Shown: positions 37,437-48,331, counted from the stretch's first letter. The stretch: 64,000 bases of DNA from G963667675 sp964291545 (GCA_964291545.2 OZ219860.1:372001-436000); one strand, 5' to 3'. Notes: generated by a model from the letters alone, not told the origin. Numbers and translations are program-made.

Positions 37437-38696
37437 GTGGCCGTTTACTCCGTAAGCCAGGTCACCAGCCACCTGCGGCAGGCCTTGGACAGCGACCCGC
37501 TGCTGGCCGACCTCTGGGTGATAGGCGAAGTCTCCAATCTACGGGTGTCCTCCTCCGGCCACTCCTACTACACCCTCAGAGACGACCAGGCCGTCCTCAA
37601 CTGCGTCATGTTTCGCGGCCAGCCCGGCGCCGAGCTCCTGGCCAACGGGACAGCCGTGTCCGCCCACGGCCGCATCACCTTCTATGAGCCCCGCGGCTCC
37701 ACCGACTTCATGGTCGACTTGGCGATGCCCCAAGGTGTCGGCGAGCTCTCCCTGGAGCTGGAACGCCTCCGCCTCCGCTTGGAAGCCGAAGGGCTCTTCG
37801 CGGAGTCCCGCAAGCGTCCCCTACCCCATTTCCCCGCCGTCGTCGGCCTCCTTACCTCCCCCGCCGGGGCAGTCTTCCACGACATCGAGAACGTAATTCG
37901 GCGCCGTTATCCCCTGGCCCAACTGCTTCTATCCCCCACCCAGGTCCAAGGGGAAGGCGCTGCTCCCCAGATAGCTGCCGCCTTGGAAGGCCTGGACCGC
38001 GACGGCCGGGCCGACGTGATTATCATAGCCAGGGGCGGCGGCTCTTTAGAAGACCTGTGGCCCTTCAACGAAGAGATCGTCGCCCGGGCCATCTACGCCA
38101 GCAGGATCCCCGTTGTCAGCGCCGTCGGCCACGAGACCGACTACACCATCGCCGACTTCGTAGCCGACGTCAGGGCCCCCACACCGTCGGCCGCAGCCGA
38201 GCTTGTGGTCCCTGACCAGTACGATCTGCGTCGGCAGGTCGCCGAGCTGGCCGACCAGTCCGGCCGGGCTGTTGCCTATCTGCTCGAGGGGAAGAGGACG
38301 GCGCTGACCGGTCTGATACGCCGCATGGAAATGGGCATCCCTAACTTGGACACCCTGCGGCGGCGGGTCGACGATTTGGGAAGACTGGTGCAGTCCGGAG
38401 CTCAGGCCCGCGTTCGGTTGGCCGTTTCTTCGTTGGACGGCTTGGCCCAGCGCATGAGAGCCCTGGACCCGGCCGCCACCTTGGGCCGGGGCTTTTCCGT
38501 AGTCCAGAACCTCTCCTCCGGCCAGGTGGTATCCGGCGTAGCCCAGGTGACCACCGGGGATCAGTTGTCCATAACCGTCGCCGACGGAGACATCCCAGCC
38601 ATCGCCGGCGGCAACGCCGACAAGCCCCGCGAAAAAGAGGCGAGGAAGAAGAGCAAGCCGCGAGAAAGCCGGCAGTTAATGGAGCGCTTGTTATAA
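37437..38696 (+). CDS. xseA: Exodeoxyribonuclease VII large subunit
   Basis: A 419-residue XseA, catalytic subunit of the single-strand exonuclease. An OB-fold domain (YSVSQVTSHLRQ, LWVIGEVSNLR, HSYYTLRDD) is followed by the catalytic region GLLTSPAGAVFHDI, IIARGGGSLEDLWPFN and SAVGHETDYTIADFVADVRAPTPSAAAE, then a coiled-coil stretch. It starts with GTG five bases after efp. The length is normal to slightly short at the C-terminus. Confidence 0.95.
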   Translation: MAVYSVSQVTSHLRQALDSDPLLADLWVIGEVSNLRVSSSGHSYYTLRDDQAVLNCVMFRGQPGAELLANGTAVSAHGRITFYEPRGSTDFMVDLAMPQGVGELSLELERLRLRLEAEGLFAESRKRPLPHFPAVVGLLTSPAGAVFHDIENVIRRRYPLAQLLLSPTQVQGEGAAPQIAAALEGLDRDGRADVIIIARGGGSLEDLWPFNEEIVARAIYASRIPVVSAVGHETDYTIADFVADVRAPTPSAAAELVVPDQYDLRRQVAELADQSGRAVAYLLEGKRTALTGLIRRMEMGIPNLDTLRRRVDDLGRLVQSGAQARVRLAVSSLDGLAQRMRALDPAATLGRGFSVVQNLSSGQVVSGVAQVTTGDQLSITVADGDIPAIAGGNADKPREKEARKKSKPRESRQLMERLL

Positions 38697-38846
38697 GCAG
38701 CCCCTTGCCTCGCACCGGCAAATGTCTCACAATGCCCCATATAGTCCCACTCCCCAGCATCAAGCCTCTGGAGTGTGGAGGCCGCAAGCTTGTCAAACAC
38801 CGCATCCCCGGCTGGTCGGCTTGCAGGTCGGAATGGAGTTAGTCAC

Positions 38847-39128
38847 TTGAGCCAGGATACAGACTTGACCGGAGATGGCCGCACCCCGCCAGACCAGGCC
38901 GTCGCCTCGCTGTCCTTCGAGGAGGCTTTCCGGCGTCTCGGTGAAATGGCCGAGTCCTTGGAGCAGGGAAGTCTGACCCTGGCCGAGGCCACTGCCCGTT
39001 ACCAGGAAGGTATGGACTTGGTCCGCCGCTGCAACCAATTGCTCAACGAGGCGGAACTCAAGATTTCCAGCCTGCAGGACTCCCACGCCCCCACTCAGGA
39101 CGATGATGCCTGGGACCAAGAGGAATAG
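38847..39128 (+). CDS. xseB: Exodeoxyribonuclease VII small subunit
   Basis: A 93-residue XseB. The LSFEEAFRRLGEMAESLEQG segment, followed by SLTLAEATARYQEGMDLVRRC, is diagnostic. I chose the TTG at 38847, with GGAGTT six bases before it; no ATG fits. The acidic tail is common in the family. It lies 150 bp after xseA, so it is probably in the same operon. Confidence 0.9.
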   Translation: MSQDTDLTGDGRTPPDQAVASLSFEEAFRRLGEMAESLEQGSLTLAEATARYQEGMDLVRRCNQLLNEAELKISSLQDSHAPTQDDDAWDQEE

Positions 39129-39204
39129 CCCGTTGCGGCTGTGCCTGTACGTTCACATACCTGGCTCCCAGGTACGCCAGGCTCCGTAGGGTATTTGCCT
39201 AGCC

Positions 39205-40035
39205 ATGCTAAACATTGGATGGCTGTCCACCGGACGGGGTGAAGGGTCCCTTGGACTCCTGCGCTTCGTGCAGGACTGTATCCTCGACGGCAAGCTCGAC
39301 GCCCGCATCCAATTCGTATTCAGCAACCGGGAACCCGGGGAGGCCGAGGGTTCCGACCGGTTTTTCGCCCAAGTCGAGAACTACGGTCTTCCCCTGGTCA
39401 ACCTCTCCTCCGCAGCGTTCCGCCGCGCCCGTTCCGGCCCATTTGCCAAGCACAGGGACGAATACGACCGCCAGGCAATGGACCTGCTCTCTCCCTTCAG
39501 CCCGGACATCTGCGTTCTGGCAGGCTATATGCTCATCGTCGGCGGCGCCATGTGCCGCGCCTATCCACTGCTCAATCTCCACCCCGCTCTGCCCGACGGC
39601 CCAATCGGCACGTGGCAAGAGGTCGTCTGGCGCTTGATCGAGACCCGGGCCGGGCGCACCGGCGCCATGATTCACCTGGCGACGGAAGACGTGGACCGGG
39701 GCCCCGTAGTGTCTCACTGCACTGTTCCCCTCTCCGGCGGTGCATTCGCCCCCCATTGGCAGGACTTGCAAGACGGCGACCTGCCTCAGATCAGGTCCAA
39801 GCAGGGTGAGGACTTCCCCCTGTTCCAACTTATCCGCCAGGCCGAATACCAGCGGGAGCCTTACCTGGTATTAGAGACCCTGCGCTGTGTAGCCCAAGGT
39901 AGGGTGACCCTTGCCGGAGGCAATGTGCTGCAACAGGACGGCCAACCGCTTCAATTTACCCAGCCTGCGGGGTTATGCCTTGACCTGGAGATTAGCCGGG
40001 CTATGTCCGCCGCCGGCATCTCCCCCATTCAATAG
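39205..40035 (+). CDS. Formyltransferase (PurN-like) family protein
   Basis: A 276-residue protein with the formyltetrahydrofolate-transferase fold of PurN and Fmt. The catalytic Asn-His-Asp set is preserved in LLNLHPALPDG and HLATEDVDRGPVV. Compared with PurN (about 200 residues) it has a C-terminal extension of about 70 residues. It may be a diverged phosphoribosylglycinamide formyltransferase or another formyl-transfer enzyme. No other purine genes are near. Confidence 0.75.
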   Translation: MLNIGWLSTGRGEGSLGLLRFVQDCILDGKLDARIQFVFSNREPGEAEGSDRFFAQVENYGLPLVNLSSAAFRRARSGPFAKHRDEYDRQAMDLLSPFSPDICVLAGYMLIVGGAMCRAYPLLNLHPALPDGPIGTWQEVVWRLIETRAGRTGAMIHLATEDVDRGPVVSHCTVPLSGGAFAPHWQDLQDGDLPQIRSKQGEDFPLFQLIRQAEYQREPYLVLETLRCVAQGRVTLAGGNVLQQDGQPLQFTQPAGLCLDLEISRAMSAAGISPIQ

Positions 40036-40117
40036 TTGGCTGCGGGTCCCGCACGCCGCCCTCAGTCGAGGCAAGAAACCCAAGAACCCTTGAGCGTGGT
40101 TAGGCCCTGAACACAGC

Positions 40118-40342
40118 CTAGGGAAACAGTTGCTCCCCGGTTTCCGCGTCCACCACGGTTATCGCCCCCACCGGGCACGCACCCGCCGCCTCCAACATCG
40201 GTTGCCCGGCGTCCGCATCCGGGAACATTACCTCCGACTTGCGGGCCTCGTTTAGCCGGAACACTTCAGGCGCAACGACGACGCACATGCCGTTTCCCAC
40301 GCACTGGTCCGGGTTTACTGTTGCTTTGAGCTTCTCAGCCAT
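40118..40342 (-). CDS. Single-cluster ferredoxin
   Basis: A 74-residue ferredoxin. The cysteine pattern CVGNGMC (two Cys, five residues between) and a distant CPVGAI leave three ligands, the layout of [3Fe-4S] or three-Cys [4Fe-4S] ferredoxins that serve cytochromes P450 and similar enzymes. I chose the ATG at 40342, which has GAGGG just before it. It lies 157 bp after clpX and is convergent with the formyltransferase. Confidence 0.85.
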   Translation of the reverse strand: MAEKLKATVNPDQCVGNGMCVVVAPEVFRLNEARKSEVMFPDADAGQPMLEAAGACPVGAITVVDAETGEQLFP

Positions 40343-40499
40343 ACCCTCGTCTCCCGCCGCATAGTGGCGCCGCCATCCGTACACCGCGGAGGGAATGTGA
40401 ATCTTGGTGGATTATTGGCCAGCCTGCGGAGAAGATAGTTGGGGGGGTTGGCCTCCCGCCATCATGTGGCATCCCAGGGAGCGATTCTGAGGCGGAGCG

Positions 40500-41795
40500 C
40501 TAGGCGGTTTTCTGCACTGGTCCCAGGGCGATGTTCAAGGTCTTTCCCGCCTTGGTAACCAGCTTGGGATGTCTCTTTCCTTCTATGGCCGCTCGGTCCA
40601 CTACGCACCGCGCAACGTCCGGCAGCGACGGCAGGTCGTACATGACGTCCAACAGGGCTTCTTCGATGACGTACCGCAGGCAGCGGCCTCCGGTGGGGTG
40701 CACCAACGCCCGCTCCGATGCGGCCTCCAATGCGTCTTGGGTAAACTCCAATTCCACGCCGTCGATGCTGAAAAGCTGCTGGTATTGCTTGACCAGCGCG
40801 TTCTTGGGCTCGGTCAGGACGCGCATCAGGGATTCCTTGTCCAACGGCTCCAGGGCGACAGTTACCGGCAACCGGCCCACTATCTCCGTAATGAACCCGA
40901 AGTCCAACAGGTCCTCGGGGGTCACCTGGTTCAGGGAGCTTCCAGTTGACTCGTCCTTGCCCTTGGTTTCGGCCAGGAATCCCAACCGGGGATTCGCCGA
41001 CGCCATTCGCCGGGACACGACCTCTTCCAAGCCGTCGAAGGCCCCGCCGCAAATGAACAGGATATTCCGGGTGTTGATTTGCAGAAACTCCTGGTGAGGG
41101 TGCTTGCGGCCGCCCTGGGGCGGCACGTTGGCGATGCAACCCTCAATGATCTTTAGCAGTTCCTGTTGTACGCCCTCACCGGAAACGTCCCTCGTTATGG
41201 ACCGGTTGGCCCCCTCTTTTCGAGCCAGCTTGTCCAGCTCATCGATGTATATGATGCCGTTTTCGGCCCGAGCAACGTCCCAGTCAGCCGCCTGGATCAG
41301 GCGCAGCAGTATGTTCTCCACGTCTTCGCCGACATACCCCGACTCCGTCAACGACGTCGCGTCGCAAATGGCGAAGGGAACGTCCAGGGTCTTGGCCAGC
41401 GTTTCGGCCAGCAAGGTCTTGCCGCACCCGCTGGGGCCCATCAGTAGGATGTTGGTCTTCTGGACTTCCACGTCCTTGCCGTTCATGTCCGTCCAGACTC
41501 TCTTGAAGTGGTTGTATACGGCCACGCTCAGGATTTTCTTGGCCCGTTCCTGGGACACCACGTAAGTATCCAGGTTGGCATAGATATCCCTGGGCACCAG
41601 CGGGGCCCGCGGCCCTGCCGGCTGTTTCTGCGCGGGGGTTTCTTCATCCACCAGGTGGGCAAACACTCGGATGCATTCATAGCAGACCGCGGCCTTAGCC
41701 TGGCCCGCCACGATCATTTCCGTGCGCGCCTGGGGTTTCTCACAAAACGAACACCGGCTGTGCTTGGAGCCCCTGCTTCCACTGGCCACACTCAC
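40500..41795 (-). CDS. clpX: ATP-dependent Clp protease ATP-binding subunit ClpX
   Basis: A 431-residue unfoldase that feeds ClpP. The N-terminal zinc-binding domain has CSFC...CYEC. Walker A is GPSGCGKT, Walker [12 protein letters not shown], sensor 1 lies in [14 protein letters not shown], and the [12 protein letters not shown] region carries the ClpX arginine finger. The [16 protein letters not shown] segment replaces the usual TGARGLR, a modest change. It follows clpP by 34 bp in the tig-clpP-clpX operon. Confidence 0.95.
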   Translation of the reverse strand: MSVASGSRGSKHSRCSFCEKPQARTEMIVAGQAKAAVCYECIRVFAHLVDEETPAQKQPAGPRAPLVPRDIYANLDTYVVSQERAKKILSVAVYNHFKRVWTDMNGKDVEVQKTNILLMGPSGCGKTLLAETLAKTLDVPFAICDATSLTESGYVGEDVENILLRLIQAADWDVARAENGIIYIDELDKLARKEGANRSITRDVSGEGVQQELLKIIEGCIANVPPQGGRKHPHQEFLQINTRNILFICGGAFDGLEEVVSRRMASANPRLGFLAETKGKDESTGSSLNQVTPEDLLDFGFITEIVGRLPVTVALEPLDKESLMRVLTEPKNALVKQYQQLFSIDGVELEFTQDALEAASERALVHPTGGRCLRYVIEEALLDVMYDLPSLPDVARCVVDRAAIEGKRHPKLVTKAGKTLNIALGPVQKTA

Positions 41796-41829
41796 CCTCC
41801 AGTCCAGGTCCTTGGGTCCACGAACGCGC

Positions 41830-42483
41830 CTAGTTTTCGCTCGCGTCCTTCGAGTCTGTCTCCGGTTTTGTCCCCAGGATTTCGTCTACCAGGGAGTATT
41901 CCACCCCTTGCTCCGCCGTCAGGTAGAAGTCCCGGTCTGTGTCCCTGGCAATCTTGTCGTAAGGCTGCCCCGTGTTCTCGGCCAGGATGTTCCGGATTTT
42001 GTCTTGCAGCCTGAGGATTTCCCTGGCCGCAATCTCGATGTCGCTGGCCTGTCCCTGCGCGCCGCCCATCGGCTGGTGCATGTGGATGGTCGAGTTGGGA
42101 AGGGCGTATCTCTTGCCGGGCTTCCCGCCCGAGAGCAGCACTGTAGCCATGCTGGCGGCCATGCCCAGGCAGATGGTCGACACGTCGCAGTTAATTAGCT
42201 GCATGGTGTCGTATATCGCCAGGCCGGCGCTGATGACGCCCCCGGGGCTGTTGATGTACAGGTTTATCCCCTTGTCCGGGTCTTCCCTCTCCAGGTATAG
42301 CAACTGGGCGATGATGGTGTTGGCCACGTGGTCGTTTATCGGCGTGCCCAGGAACACTATCCGTTCTTTCAACAACAATGAATAGATGTCAAAGGCCCGC
42401 TCACCGCGGGGGCTCGTTTCTATGACCATGGGTATGATGTTTTGGGGTAGATTAAGCGGTGAATCCTGCGGGTTACTCTGCAT
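41830..42483 (-). CDS. clpP: ATP-dependent Clp protease proteolytic subunit ClpP
   Basis: A 217-residue serine protease. The catalytic triad is Ser in [11 protein letters not shown], His in IHMHQPMGG and Asp in RDTDRDF. The N-terminal [19 protein letters not shown] is typical. It stands 13 bp after tig and ahead of clpX, the usual order. The short acidic C-terminal tail is not unusual. Confidence 0.97.
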   Translation of the reverse strand: MQSNPQDSPLNLPQNIIPMVIETSPRGERAFDIYSLLLKERIVFLGTPINDHVANTIIAQLLYLEREDPDKGINLYINSPGGVISAGLAIYDTMQLINCDVSTICLGMAASMATVLLSGGKPGKRYALPNSTIHMHQPMGGAQGQASDIEIAAREILRLQDKIRNILAENTGQPYDKIARDTDRDFYLTAEQGVEYSLVDEILGTKPETDSKDASEN

Positions 42484-42496
42484 TGGGTCCTGCTCC

Positions 42497-43888
42497 TTAC
42501 TTTGATTCCCCTGATGATTCTTCTGATTCTTCCGGGTCTTCGTTTGATTCGATTGCCGATGCTGTTTCCTGTTCCGCGGTCTGGCTTTCGTCGCTGCCCT
42601 GGTCTACGTCGTCTCCCTGGATGATTTCAGCGAGACGTCCCATAACCTTTCGGTTGAGCAGGTTCGACCTGATGGACTCCTGGGCGTTTGACGAGCCCAG
42701 GATGCGGCGCATCTGGTCCTTGGAATCGCCCGCTTCCTCCAGCATGGAAGCGATCTCCGCCTGGACCTCTTCCTGCCCGATCTCTATCCCCTGGTCTTGG
42801 GCCAGCTTATTCAGCACCAGGAAATTGTTCAGGCGCCGTTCCGCCTCCGGCTGAAGTTCCTTGCGCCACTCTTCCTGGCTTTTCCCCAGGTGGCTCAGAT
42901 AAGTGTCCATGTCCAGCTGGCGTTCCTGTACCGCCCGTTCCTGCTCCTCGTAAAGCCTGTCGACTTCCCGTTGGTAGATGAGGTCGGACGCCTGGATGGT
43001 CGAAATCTTCAACAACTCTTCCAGGCCTGCCTGTTCCAGGCGGCGCTCCGCTGCGTTCTCTGCGGTCTCGGTAAGCTGCTGCCTGACGTAGTCAGTCAGT
43101 GCTGCGAGACTCTCGTAGCCGTCCCTGATTCCCTTGGCAAATTCGTCGTCCAACTCCGGCAGCGTCTTGGCCTTGACAGAAAGAAGCGCCACCTTCAGGT
43201 GGCACTCTCTTCCGGCGAATTGCTCTTGATTGTGGTCCTCTGGGACGGTTAGCGTAAACTCCTTCTCTTGTCCTTCAACCATCCCCTCCAGGTAAACCGA
43301 GAATCCGGGTATCGGCAACGGGTTGTCCAACTCGGGAATGAAATCGATTCCCTCGTCCTGGATGACCTCGTCGGCTCCGATTGTCCCCGTAACGTTCAGG
43401 GTCAGCAGGTCTCCGAACTCAACCGGGCGGTCCACCGGTTCCCAGGGCGCCGACTCGTACCGGAGTTGCTCGATTACCTCGTTTACCCGTTCGTCTGAGA
43501 TTTCCACCGGCTCGCGCTCTACCTTTATAGAACGCAGGTTCCCAAGTTCCACCAGCGGCTCCAGGGTTACCACCGCTTTGAACGACACCGGCTCTATCTC
43601 TAATACCTCGAGGTCCGGCTCCATGAAGGCCTGCAGGTTTTCTTCCTTCAATATCTGGTCCAGGGTTTCCGGCACCATGAATTCCAAGGCCTCTTGGACC
43701 AATGCAGTTCGGCCCAAATGGCTTTCCACTATCGACCTGGGAGCTTTGCCGCGGCGAAAACCGGGAATGTTTATTCTGGAGACGATGCGGCGATACGACC
43801 GGGAGATAAAGGGTTCTTCGTCCTCTGGCGCCAATTCCACCTTCAGGACGACCTCGGTCGGACTATCCGACTCTTTAGTGACGTTCAC
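42497..43888 (-). CDS. tig: Trigger factor
   Basis: A 463-residue ribosome-associated chaperone and peptidyl-prolyl isomerase. The ribosome-docking loop is GFRRGKAP near residue 43-50, the FKBP-like domain spans about 155-245, and the helical C-terminal domain ends in an acidic, Ser/Glu-rich tail. It begins with GTG, with AAGG upstream. It is the first gene of the tig-clpP-clpX operon. Confidence 0.95.
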   Translation of the reverse strand: MNVTKESDSPTEVVLKVELAPEDEEPFISRSYRRIVSRINIPGFRRGKAPRSIVESHLGRTALVQEALEFMVPETLDQILKEENLQAFMEPDLEVLEIEPVSFKAVVTLEPLVELGNLRSIKVEREPVEISDERVNEVIEQLRYESAPWEPVDRPVEFGDLLTLNVTGTIGADEVIQDEGIDFIPELDNPLPIPGFSVYLEGMVEGQEKEFTLTVPEDHNQEQFAGRECHLKVALLSVKAKTLPELDDEFAKGIRDGYESLAALTDYVRQQLTETAENAAERRLEQAGLEELLKISTIQASDLIYQREVDRLYEEQERAVQERQLDMDTYLSHLGKSQEEWRKELQPEAERRLNNFLVLNKLAQDQGIEIGQEEVQAEIASMLEEAGDSKDQMRRILGSSNAQESIRSNLLNRKVMGRLAEIIQGDDVDQGSDESQTAEQETASAIESNEDPEESEESSGESK

Positions 43889-44525
43889 CGACAGCCTTCT
43901 AGTTGGAGTTGTGGCGGGTGCTGGTTGCTCATTTAGACGGCAGGCTAGATTGCCAAGTGCTCTGTTGGGACGGCTTCAAGTATAACATAGTCGTCCCTCG
44001 GTTGGAACAATCCGCCTTTACCCCGGTCTCCTTTGGCACACTGGGATTGCCATCCTCAAGCCCCTCGGTTGTCACACCCATGTATCGCCAATATTATCGA
44101 CCACCAAATTTGGTTGAAATACCATAATATAACTAAAAATGGTTTAAAAAAACGTTGACATAAGCAAGAAGGGATTGGTACTTTTAGGTTCATGGATGTG
44201 CGGAGGGGGCGACGGGCGTAATCCTCTGATTCCCCATAGCGCCGCTTTCGGGCTAAGACCCAGGTCATAGTCTGTTCCACTCTAACGTGGACGGGCTGCA
44301 GTTAGGCAAATCGCCTGAAACTTGTGGTCTACAAAGTATGGCGAGGTTCTTAATAGTAGGGGACTTGTTCAAAAGGATGACCAGTGGACCGTGCCGGGCA
44401 GGCATTCCGTCCGAAACGCGTTCACCAGCGGAAACGTCCTTATTTGGAAAGTACAGTGAACTGCCACGGCTCTAAACGCAAAAATATGGGTAAGCAATCC
44501 CGCGAGACGGCGGTGGTAGGCTGCC
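43889..44525. other. 637-bp divergent intergenic region
   Basis: It separates tig (minus) from rsmH (plus). An A+T-rich patch lies at about 44080-44190 with a candidate plus-strand promoter. On the minus strand a TATACT hexamer lies near 43985. No mraZ or other gene was found here. Confidence 0.45.
44155..44184 (+). promoter_or_regulatory. Candidate promoter upstream of rsmH
   Basis: TTGACA (44155-44160), 18 bp, TACTTT. Consensus -35, weak -10, in an A+T-rich patch 340 bp before rsmH. Confidence 0.4.
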
Positions 44526-45482
44526 ATGGCGACAGCGGGTTCGTACGACGACATGAAATCGCCGGCGTTTCACTGTCCGGTGTTGGTCGAGGAAACTCTG
44601 CAGCAGCTGGACCCGCGCCCGAACGGCGTGTACCTGGATGCCACGCTGGGGGAGGGCGGGCACGCCGCGGCGATTCTCGAAGCGTCGTCTCCGGCTGGCA
44701 GGGTATTCGGCGTCGATCTGGACCCGCGCTCCCTGGCCTACGTCAAGAGCCGGCTCAGCGGCTACGGCGGACGCTTCACTTGTGCACAGGGAAACTACGC
44801 CGACATGGCGGCCTTGGCTCAAGCTCAAGGCATAGCTCAAGTCGACGGTCTGCTCATGGACTTGGGGTTCTCCGCCCGTCAGGTCCAGCAACCTGGCTAC
44901 GGCTTCAGCTTTCGCTCGGACGAACCGCTGGACATGCGCTTCGATCCGGCATCGCCATTGTCCGCAGAGCATATTGTCAACACGTTCTCCGAAAAAGACT
45001 TGGCCCAATTGATCTTTCAATACGGCCAGGAGCCCAGGTCCAGGGCCGTCGCACGGCGTCTCGTCCGCAGTCGTCCCATCAACTCAACGGGCAGGTTGGC
45101 CGAACTGATAGCCGCTGCCGTTGGTACGAGACGAGGGCGCAGGCTGCATCCCGCCACCCGCACTTTTCAAGCCCTGCGCATCGCGGTGAACGACGAGTTG
45201 GGCAACCTGGAATCGGGGATCAACGCTGCCATTCAGTTGCTGGCCCCCGGGGCAACTTTGGCGGTCATCAGCTACCACAGTCTGGAAGACAGGATCGTCA
45301 AGAACTTCATGGCCCGGGAGAGGACCGGCTGTATCTGCCCCCCCGCGGTCCCGGAATGCCGTTGCGGGCGTACCCCGACACTGGTTCAGACCGACCGGAA
45401 GATTATAAGGCCCTCCGAGCAAGAGGTGGCGTCGAATCCCAGGAGCCGCAGCGCCCGCATGCGCGTCGCCCGGCGGCTATGA
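44526..45482 (+). CDS. rsmH: 16S rRNA (cytosine-1402-N4)-methyltransferase RsmH
   Basis: A 318-residue S-adenosylmethionine-dependent enzyme. FHCPVL near the N-terminus, DATLGEGGHAAAIL (SAM motif I), FGVDLDPRSL, GLLMDLGFSARQ, the HPATRTFQALRIAVN block and ISYHSLEDRIVKNF all match MraW/RsmH. It heads the division cluster, but mraZ is not upstream and ftsL/ftsI are not downstream; ftsA is next. Confidence 0.95.
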   Translation: MATAGSYDDMKSPAFHCPVLVEETLQQLDPRPNGVYLDATLGEGGHAAAILEASSPAGRVFGVDLDPRSLAYVKSRLSGYGGRFTCAQGNYADMAALAQAQGIAQVDGLLMDLGFSARQVQQPGYGFSFRSDEPLDMRFDPASPLSAEHIVNTFSEKDLAQLIFQYGQEPRSRAVARRLVRSRPINSTGRLAELIAAAVGTRRGRRLHPATRTFQALRIAVNDELGNLESGINAAIQLLAPGATLAVISYHSLEDRIVKNFMARERTGCICPPAVPECRCGRTPTLVQTDRKIIRPSEQEVASNPRSRSARMRVARRL

Positions 45483-45622
45483 AAGTCCCTGAGGCGGCGC
45501 CGGTAACCGACCCAAGTGGGCGCCGAAAATGCATCAATTCGATAGCGAGTAACACAGCGGCCGTCTGTTGACCTGCCGCAACGCAAGCAAGAGACCAAAT
45601 CCAGTGAAAGGATGGTGGCCCT

Positions 45623-46879
45623 TTGGCTAGAGAAACTTTCTATACAGCCGTAGACCTGGGAAACAGCAAGGTAGCTTCCATAGTAGCCCGCGTGGGCACT
45701 GAGGGTGAACTGAAAGTCGTTGGCACGGGAATCGTCCCATCCCAGGGTATGCACAGGGGGCGAATCGAGCGCATTGACGAAGTCCAGACCGCCGTCAGGG
45801 CATCTTTGGAGGAAGCCCAGCGGTACATCGGCCGGGGCGTCGTCGCCAACGTGTACGCTGGCGTCAGCGGCAACCACATATCCTGCATCAACACCAAGGA
45901 CACCGTCGCCAACTCCGGCGACGTGAAGGACATCAATACCCACCTCCTTGAGCAGTTGATAAAGTCCTCTGTGCCCCGCGTCGACCGAAGCAAAGACATA
46001 CTCCACATAATCCCCATGAGCTATAACGTCGATGGCCTCACCGGCATGCGCAATCCCGTCGGCCTTCATGCCGACGAGGTGCAGGTGGAAGCCCACGTCG
46101 TCTTGGGCGAGGCCATGGCGCTGAAAAACACCGTCAAAGCCGTGCAGTCCGCCAAGGTCTCTGTCAAGAGCCTGGTTCTTCAGTCGCTCGCCTCGGCTGA
46201 GTCCACCCTTACCGGCGATGAGCGGGAGATGGGCGTCGTTTTCGTCGACATTGGCAGCGGCACGTCGGACCTGGTCATCTACCGCCAGGGCAGCCCTTGG
46301 TATTCTGCCGTCATCCCGGTGGGCGGCGACCAACTTACCAAGGACCTGTCGGTGGCGCTTCGGGTGCCTGTCTACTTGGCCGAAGAGACCAAGATCAAAT
46401 GGGGCCACGCCGTGCCGGATGCTCTGGGCCCGGACGAAGAAGTGGTTATTCCCAGCTTCCAGGGACAGCCGCGGCGGATCTTCAAGAGGAAGCGGATCGC
46501 CGATCCCTTGAATGCCCGCGTCGTCGAACTGCTCAAGTTGATACTTTTCCAGGTGCGCCAGGCCGGTCTGCGCCAACTTCCCGCCGGGGGGTTGGTCATC
46601 TCCGGAGGTTGCGCCGAGCTTCCCGGATTCCAAGCGTTGGCGAAAAAGACCTTGGGCGGACCCGTGCGTATCGCCTATCCCAGCGGTATAGCCGGGCTGC
46701 CCGCTCAACTTCGCAAACCTGCTTATTCCGCTGCTGTTGGGTTGCTGCTCTGGGGCATCAAGCACCAGGGCGAAAAGCGAACATACCGCGGCGGCCGGCG
46801 ACCTGCTTCGAAAGGCAAGCCCATGGTTGAACAGAACAAGCGGGAGTCTGACGAGCAGGTTGAAGTCCAGGTGGGGTGA
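45623..46879 (+). CDS. ftsA: Cell division protein FtsA
   Basis: A 418-residue actin-fold protein that links FtsZ to the membrane. TAVDLGNSKVASIVARV, the SHS2 (1C) subdomain around 85-165, FVDIGSGTSDLVIY and ISGGCAELPGF are the family landmarks. It begins with TTG, preceded by GAAAGGATGG. The last 35 residues are strongly charged and lack an obvious amphipathic membrane-targeting helix of the usual kind. It lies 140 bp after rsmH; ftsZ is 297 bp downstream. Confidence 0.93.
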   Translation: MARETFYTAVDLGNSKVASIVARVGTEGELKVVGTGIVPSQGMHRGRIERIDEVQTAVRASLEEAQRYIGRGVVANVYAGVSGNHISCINTKDTVANSGDVKDINTHLLEQLIKSSVPRVDRSKDILHIIPMSYNVDGLTGMRNPVGLHADEVQVEAHVVLGEAMALKNTVKAVQSAKVSVKSLVLQSLASAESTLTGDEREMGVVFVDIGSGTSDLVIYRQGSPWYSAVIPVGGDQLTKDLSVALRVPVYLAEETKIKWGHAVPDALGPDEEVVIPSFQGQPRRIFKRKRIADPLNARVVELLKLILFQVRQAGLRQLPAGGLVISGGCAELPGFQALAKKTLGGPVRIAYPSGIAGLPAQLRKPAYSAAVGLLLWGIKHQGEKRTYRGGRRPASKGKPMVEQNKRESDEQVEVQVG

Positions 46880-47176
46880 ATGCCTTTACATCTTCATTGG
46901 GGGCCGGACGCCGCGCTGGATGCGGCCTCCACCTCCCCCCAGGATACATTTCCTGGAGAAAGTGTGCAGGCATTGAAAGGAGGGGAAGAGGATCCCATCA
47001 TTAGAGACAGTGGGCAGGAGAAACACCACCAACGCGCCGGTGCGGGATCTTAGCTCCCGTGGCGGTTAGAAAAATGGCCACAAACCCAGCGCGCCCGGCA
47101 TCGCCCGGTCCGCTCCGGGAAATTGGTTGCAAGTCTAGGCCAACTCTGAGACGTAGGCGATTTAAAAGGAGATAGC

Positions 47177-48331
47177 ATGGTTTCTGAAAGTTCATCCTCG
47201 TGGGAACCCGGATTTGACGTTAACGACCCTTACAAGGGTGTGCCCGAGATCGGCGCCGCCACCCCGCTGATTAAGGTCGTGGGCGTCGGCGGAGGCGGCA
47301 GCAACGCCGTTAGCCGCATGTTCAAGGAAAAGCTCCCGGTCGTGGAGTATCACGCAGTGAATACCGACGGCCAGCACCTCTTCAAGTGCGACGTGGCCCA
47401 TCGTTTGGCCATCGGCCGCAACTTGACCCGTGGCCTCGGCGCGGGCGCCCAGCCTGACCTCGGCCGCCAGGCCGCCGAGGAAAGCCGCCAGGAAATCGAG
47501 GCTGCGCTCGAAGGCGCCGACATGGTCTTTTTGGCCGTCGGTATGGGCGGCGGCACCGGCACCGGCGCTGCTCCGGTCATCGCTCAGGTAGCTAAAGAGG
47601 CCGGCGCTCTGACCGTCGGCGTTGTTAGCAAGCCCTTCTCTTTTGAAGCCGCTACCCGCCGCAAGAATGCCGAGGAAGGCATCAGCCGCCTCAAGGACCA
47701 CGTCGACACCCTCATCGTCATTCCCAACGACCGCTTGCTATTGATGAACAATCAGGGCGAGCAGACCTTCACCTGGGAAGACGCTCTGAAGATGGCCGAC
47801 TCGGTCCTCCACCAGGGCATCCAGGCCATAGCCGAGGTGGTCACGGTACCCGGCGAGATCAACGTAGACTTCGCCGACGTCAAGACCATCCTCAACAGCG
47901 CCGGTCCCGCCTGGCTGGCCATAGGCCGGGCCAAGGGCGAAAACCGGGCCGTCGAGGCCGCCAAGATGGCCACCAGGAGCCCCCTCCTGGACATCGCCAT
48001 GGACGGCGCCCGGCGCATCCTGTTCGTGGTGAGCGGCGGCGCTACCCTGACCTTGAAAGAGGTCCAGGACGCAGCCGACATCATCCAGGAAATGGCCGAC
48101 CCCGACGCCAACATAATCTTCGGCACCTGCCGCGATTCCAGGCTCGACGACGAGCTCAAGCTGACCATGGTCGCCGCCGCATTCCCGGTCCTCCAGGAGA
48201 ACCAGGAAATGCGAGAGGCCGAGTTGGACCGCTTGCTGCAAGACGTCGTCCCGGAAACGGAAGAGGAACTCGACGTTCCCAGCTTCCTTCGCCGCCAGTC
48301 GGGCACTCGCAACCGGGGGCTGTTCCGGTAG
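47177..48331 (+). CDS. ftsZ: Cell division protein FtsZ
   Basis: A 384-residue tubulin-like GTPase that forms the division ring. The GTP-binding GGGTGTG is at 124-130, and [11 protein letters not shown] is the T7 loop. The tail DVPSFLRRQ is the conserved peptide bound by FtsA and other partners. An AAAAGGAGAT Shine-Dalgarno precedes the ATG. It is followed by a terminator at 48434. Its linker to the C-terminal peptide is very short. Confidence 0.97.
   Translation: MVSESSSSWEPGFDVNDPYKGVPEIGAATPLIKVVGVGGGGSNAVSRMFKEKLPVVEYHAVNTDGQHLFKCDVAHRLAIGRNLTRGLGAGAQPDLGRQAAEESRQEIEAALEGADMVFLAVGMGGGTGTGAAPVIAQVAKEAGALTVGVVSKPFSFEAATRRKNAEEGISRLKDHVDTLIVIPNDRLLLMNNQGEQTFTWEDALKMADSVLHQGIQAIAEVVTVPGEINVDFADVKTILNSAGPAWLAIGRAKGENRAVEAAKMATRSPLLDIAMDGARRILFVVSGGATLTLKEVQDAADIIQEMADPDANIIFGTCRDSRLDDELKLTMVAAAFPVLQENQEMREAELDRLLQDVVPETEEELDVPSFLRRQSGTRNRGLFR

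Noticed and set aside
44061..44525. mraZ or a small gene before rsmH
   Set aside because: Short frames here lack ribosome-binding sites and MraZ motifs.
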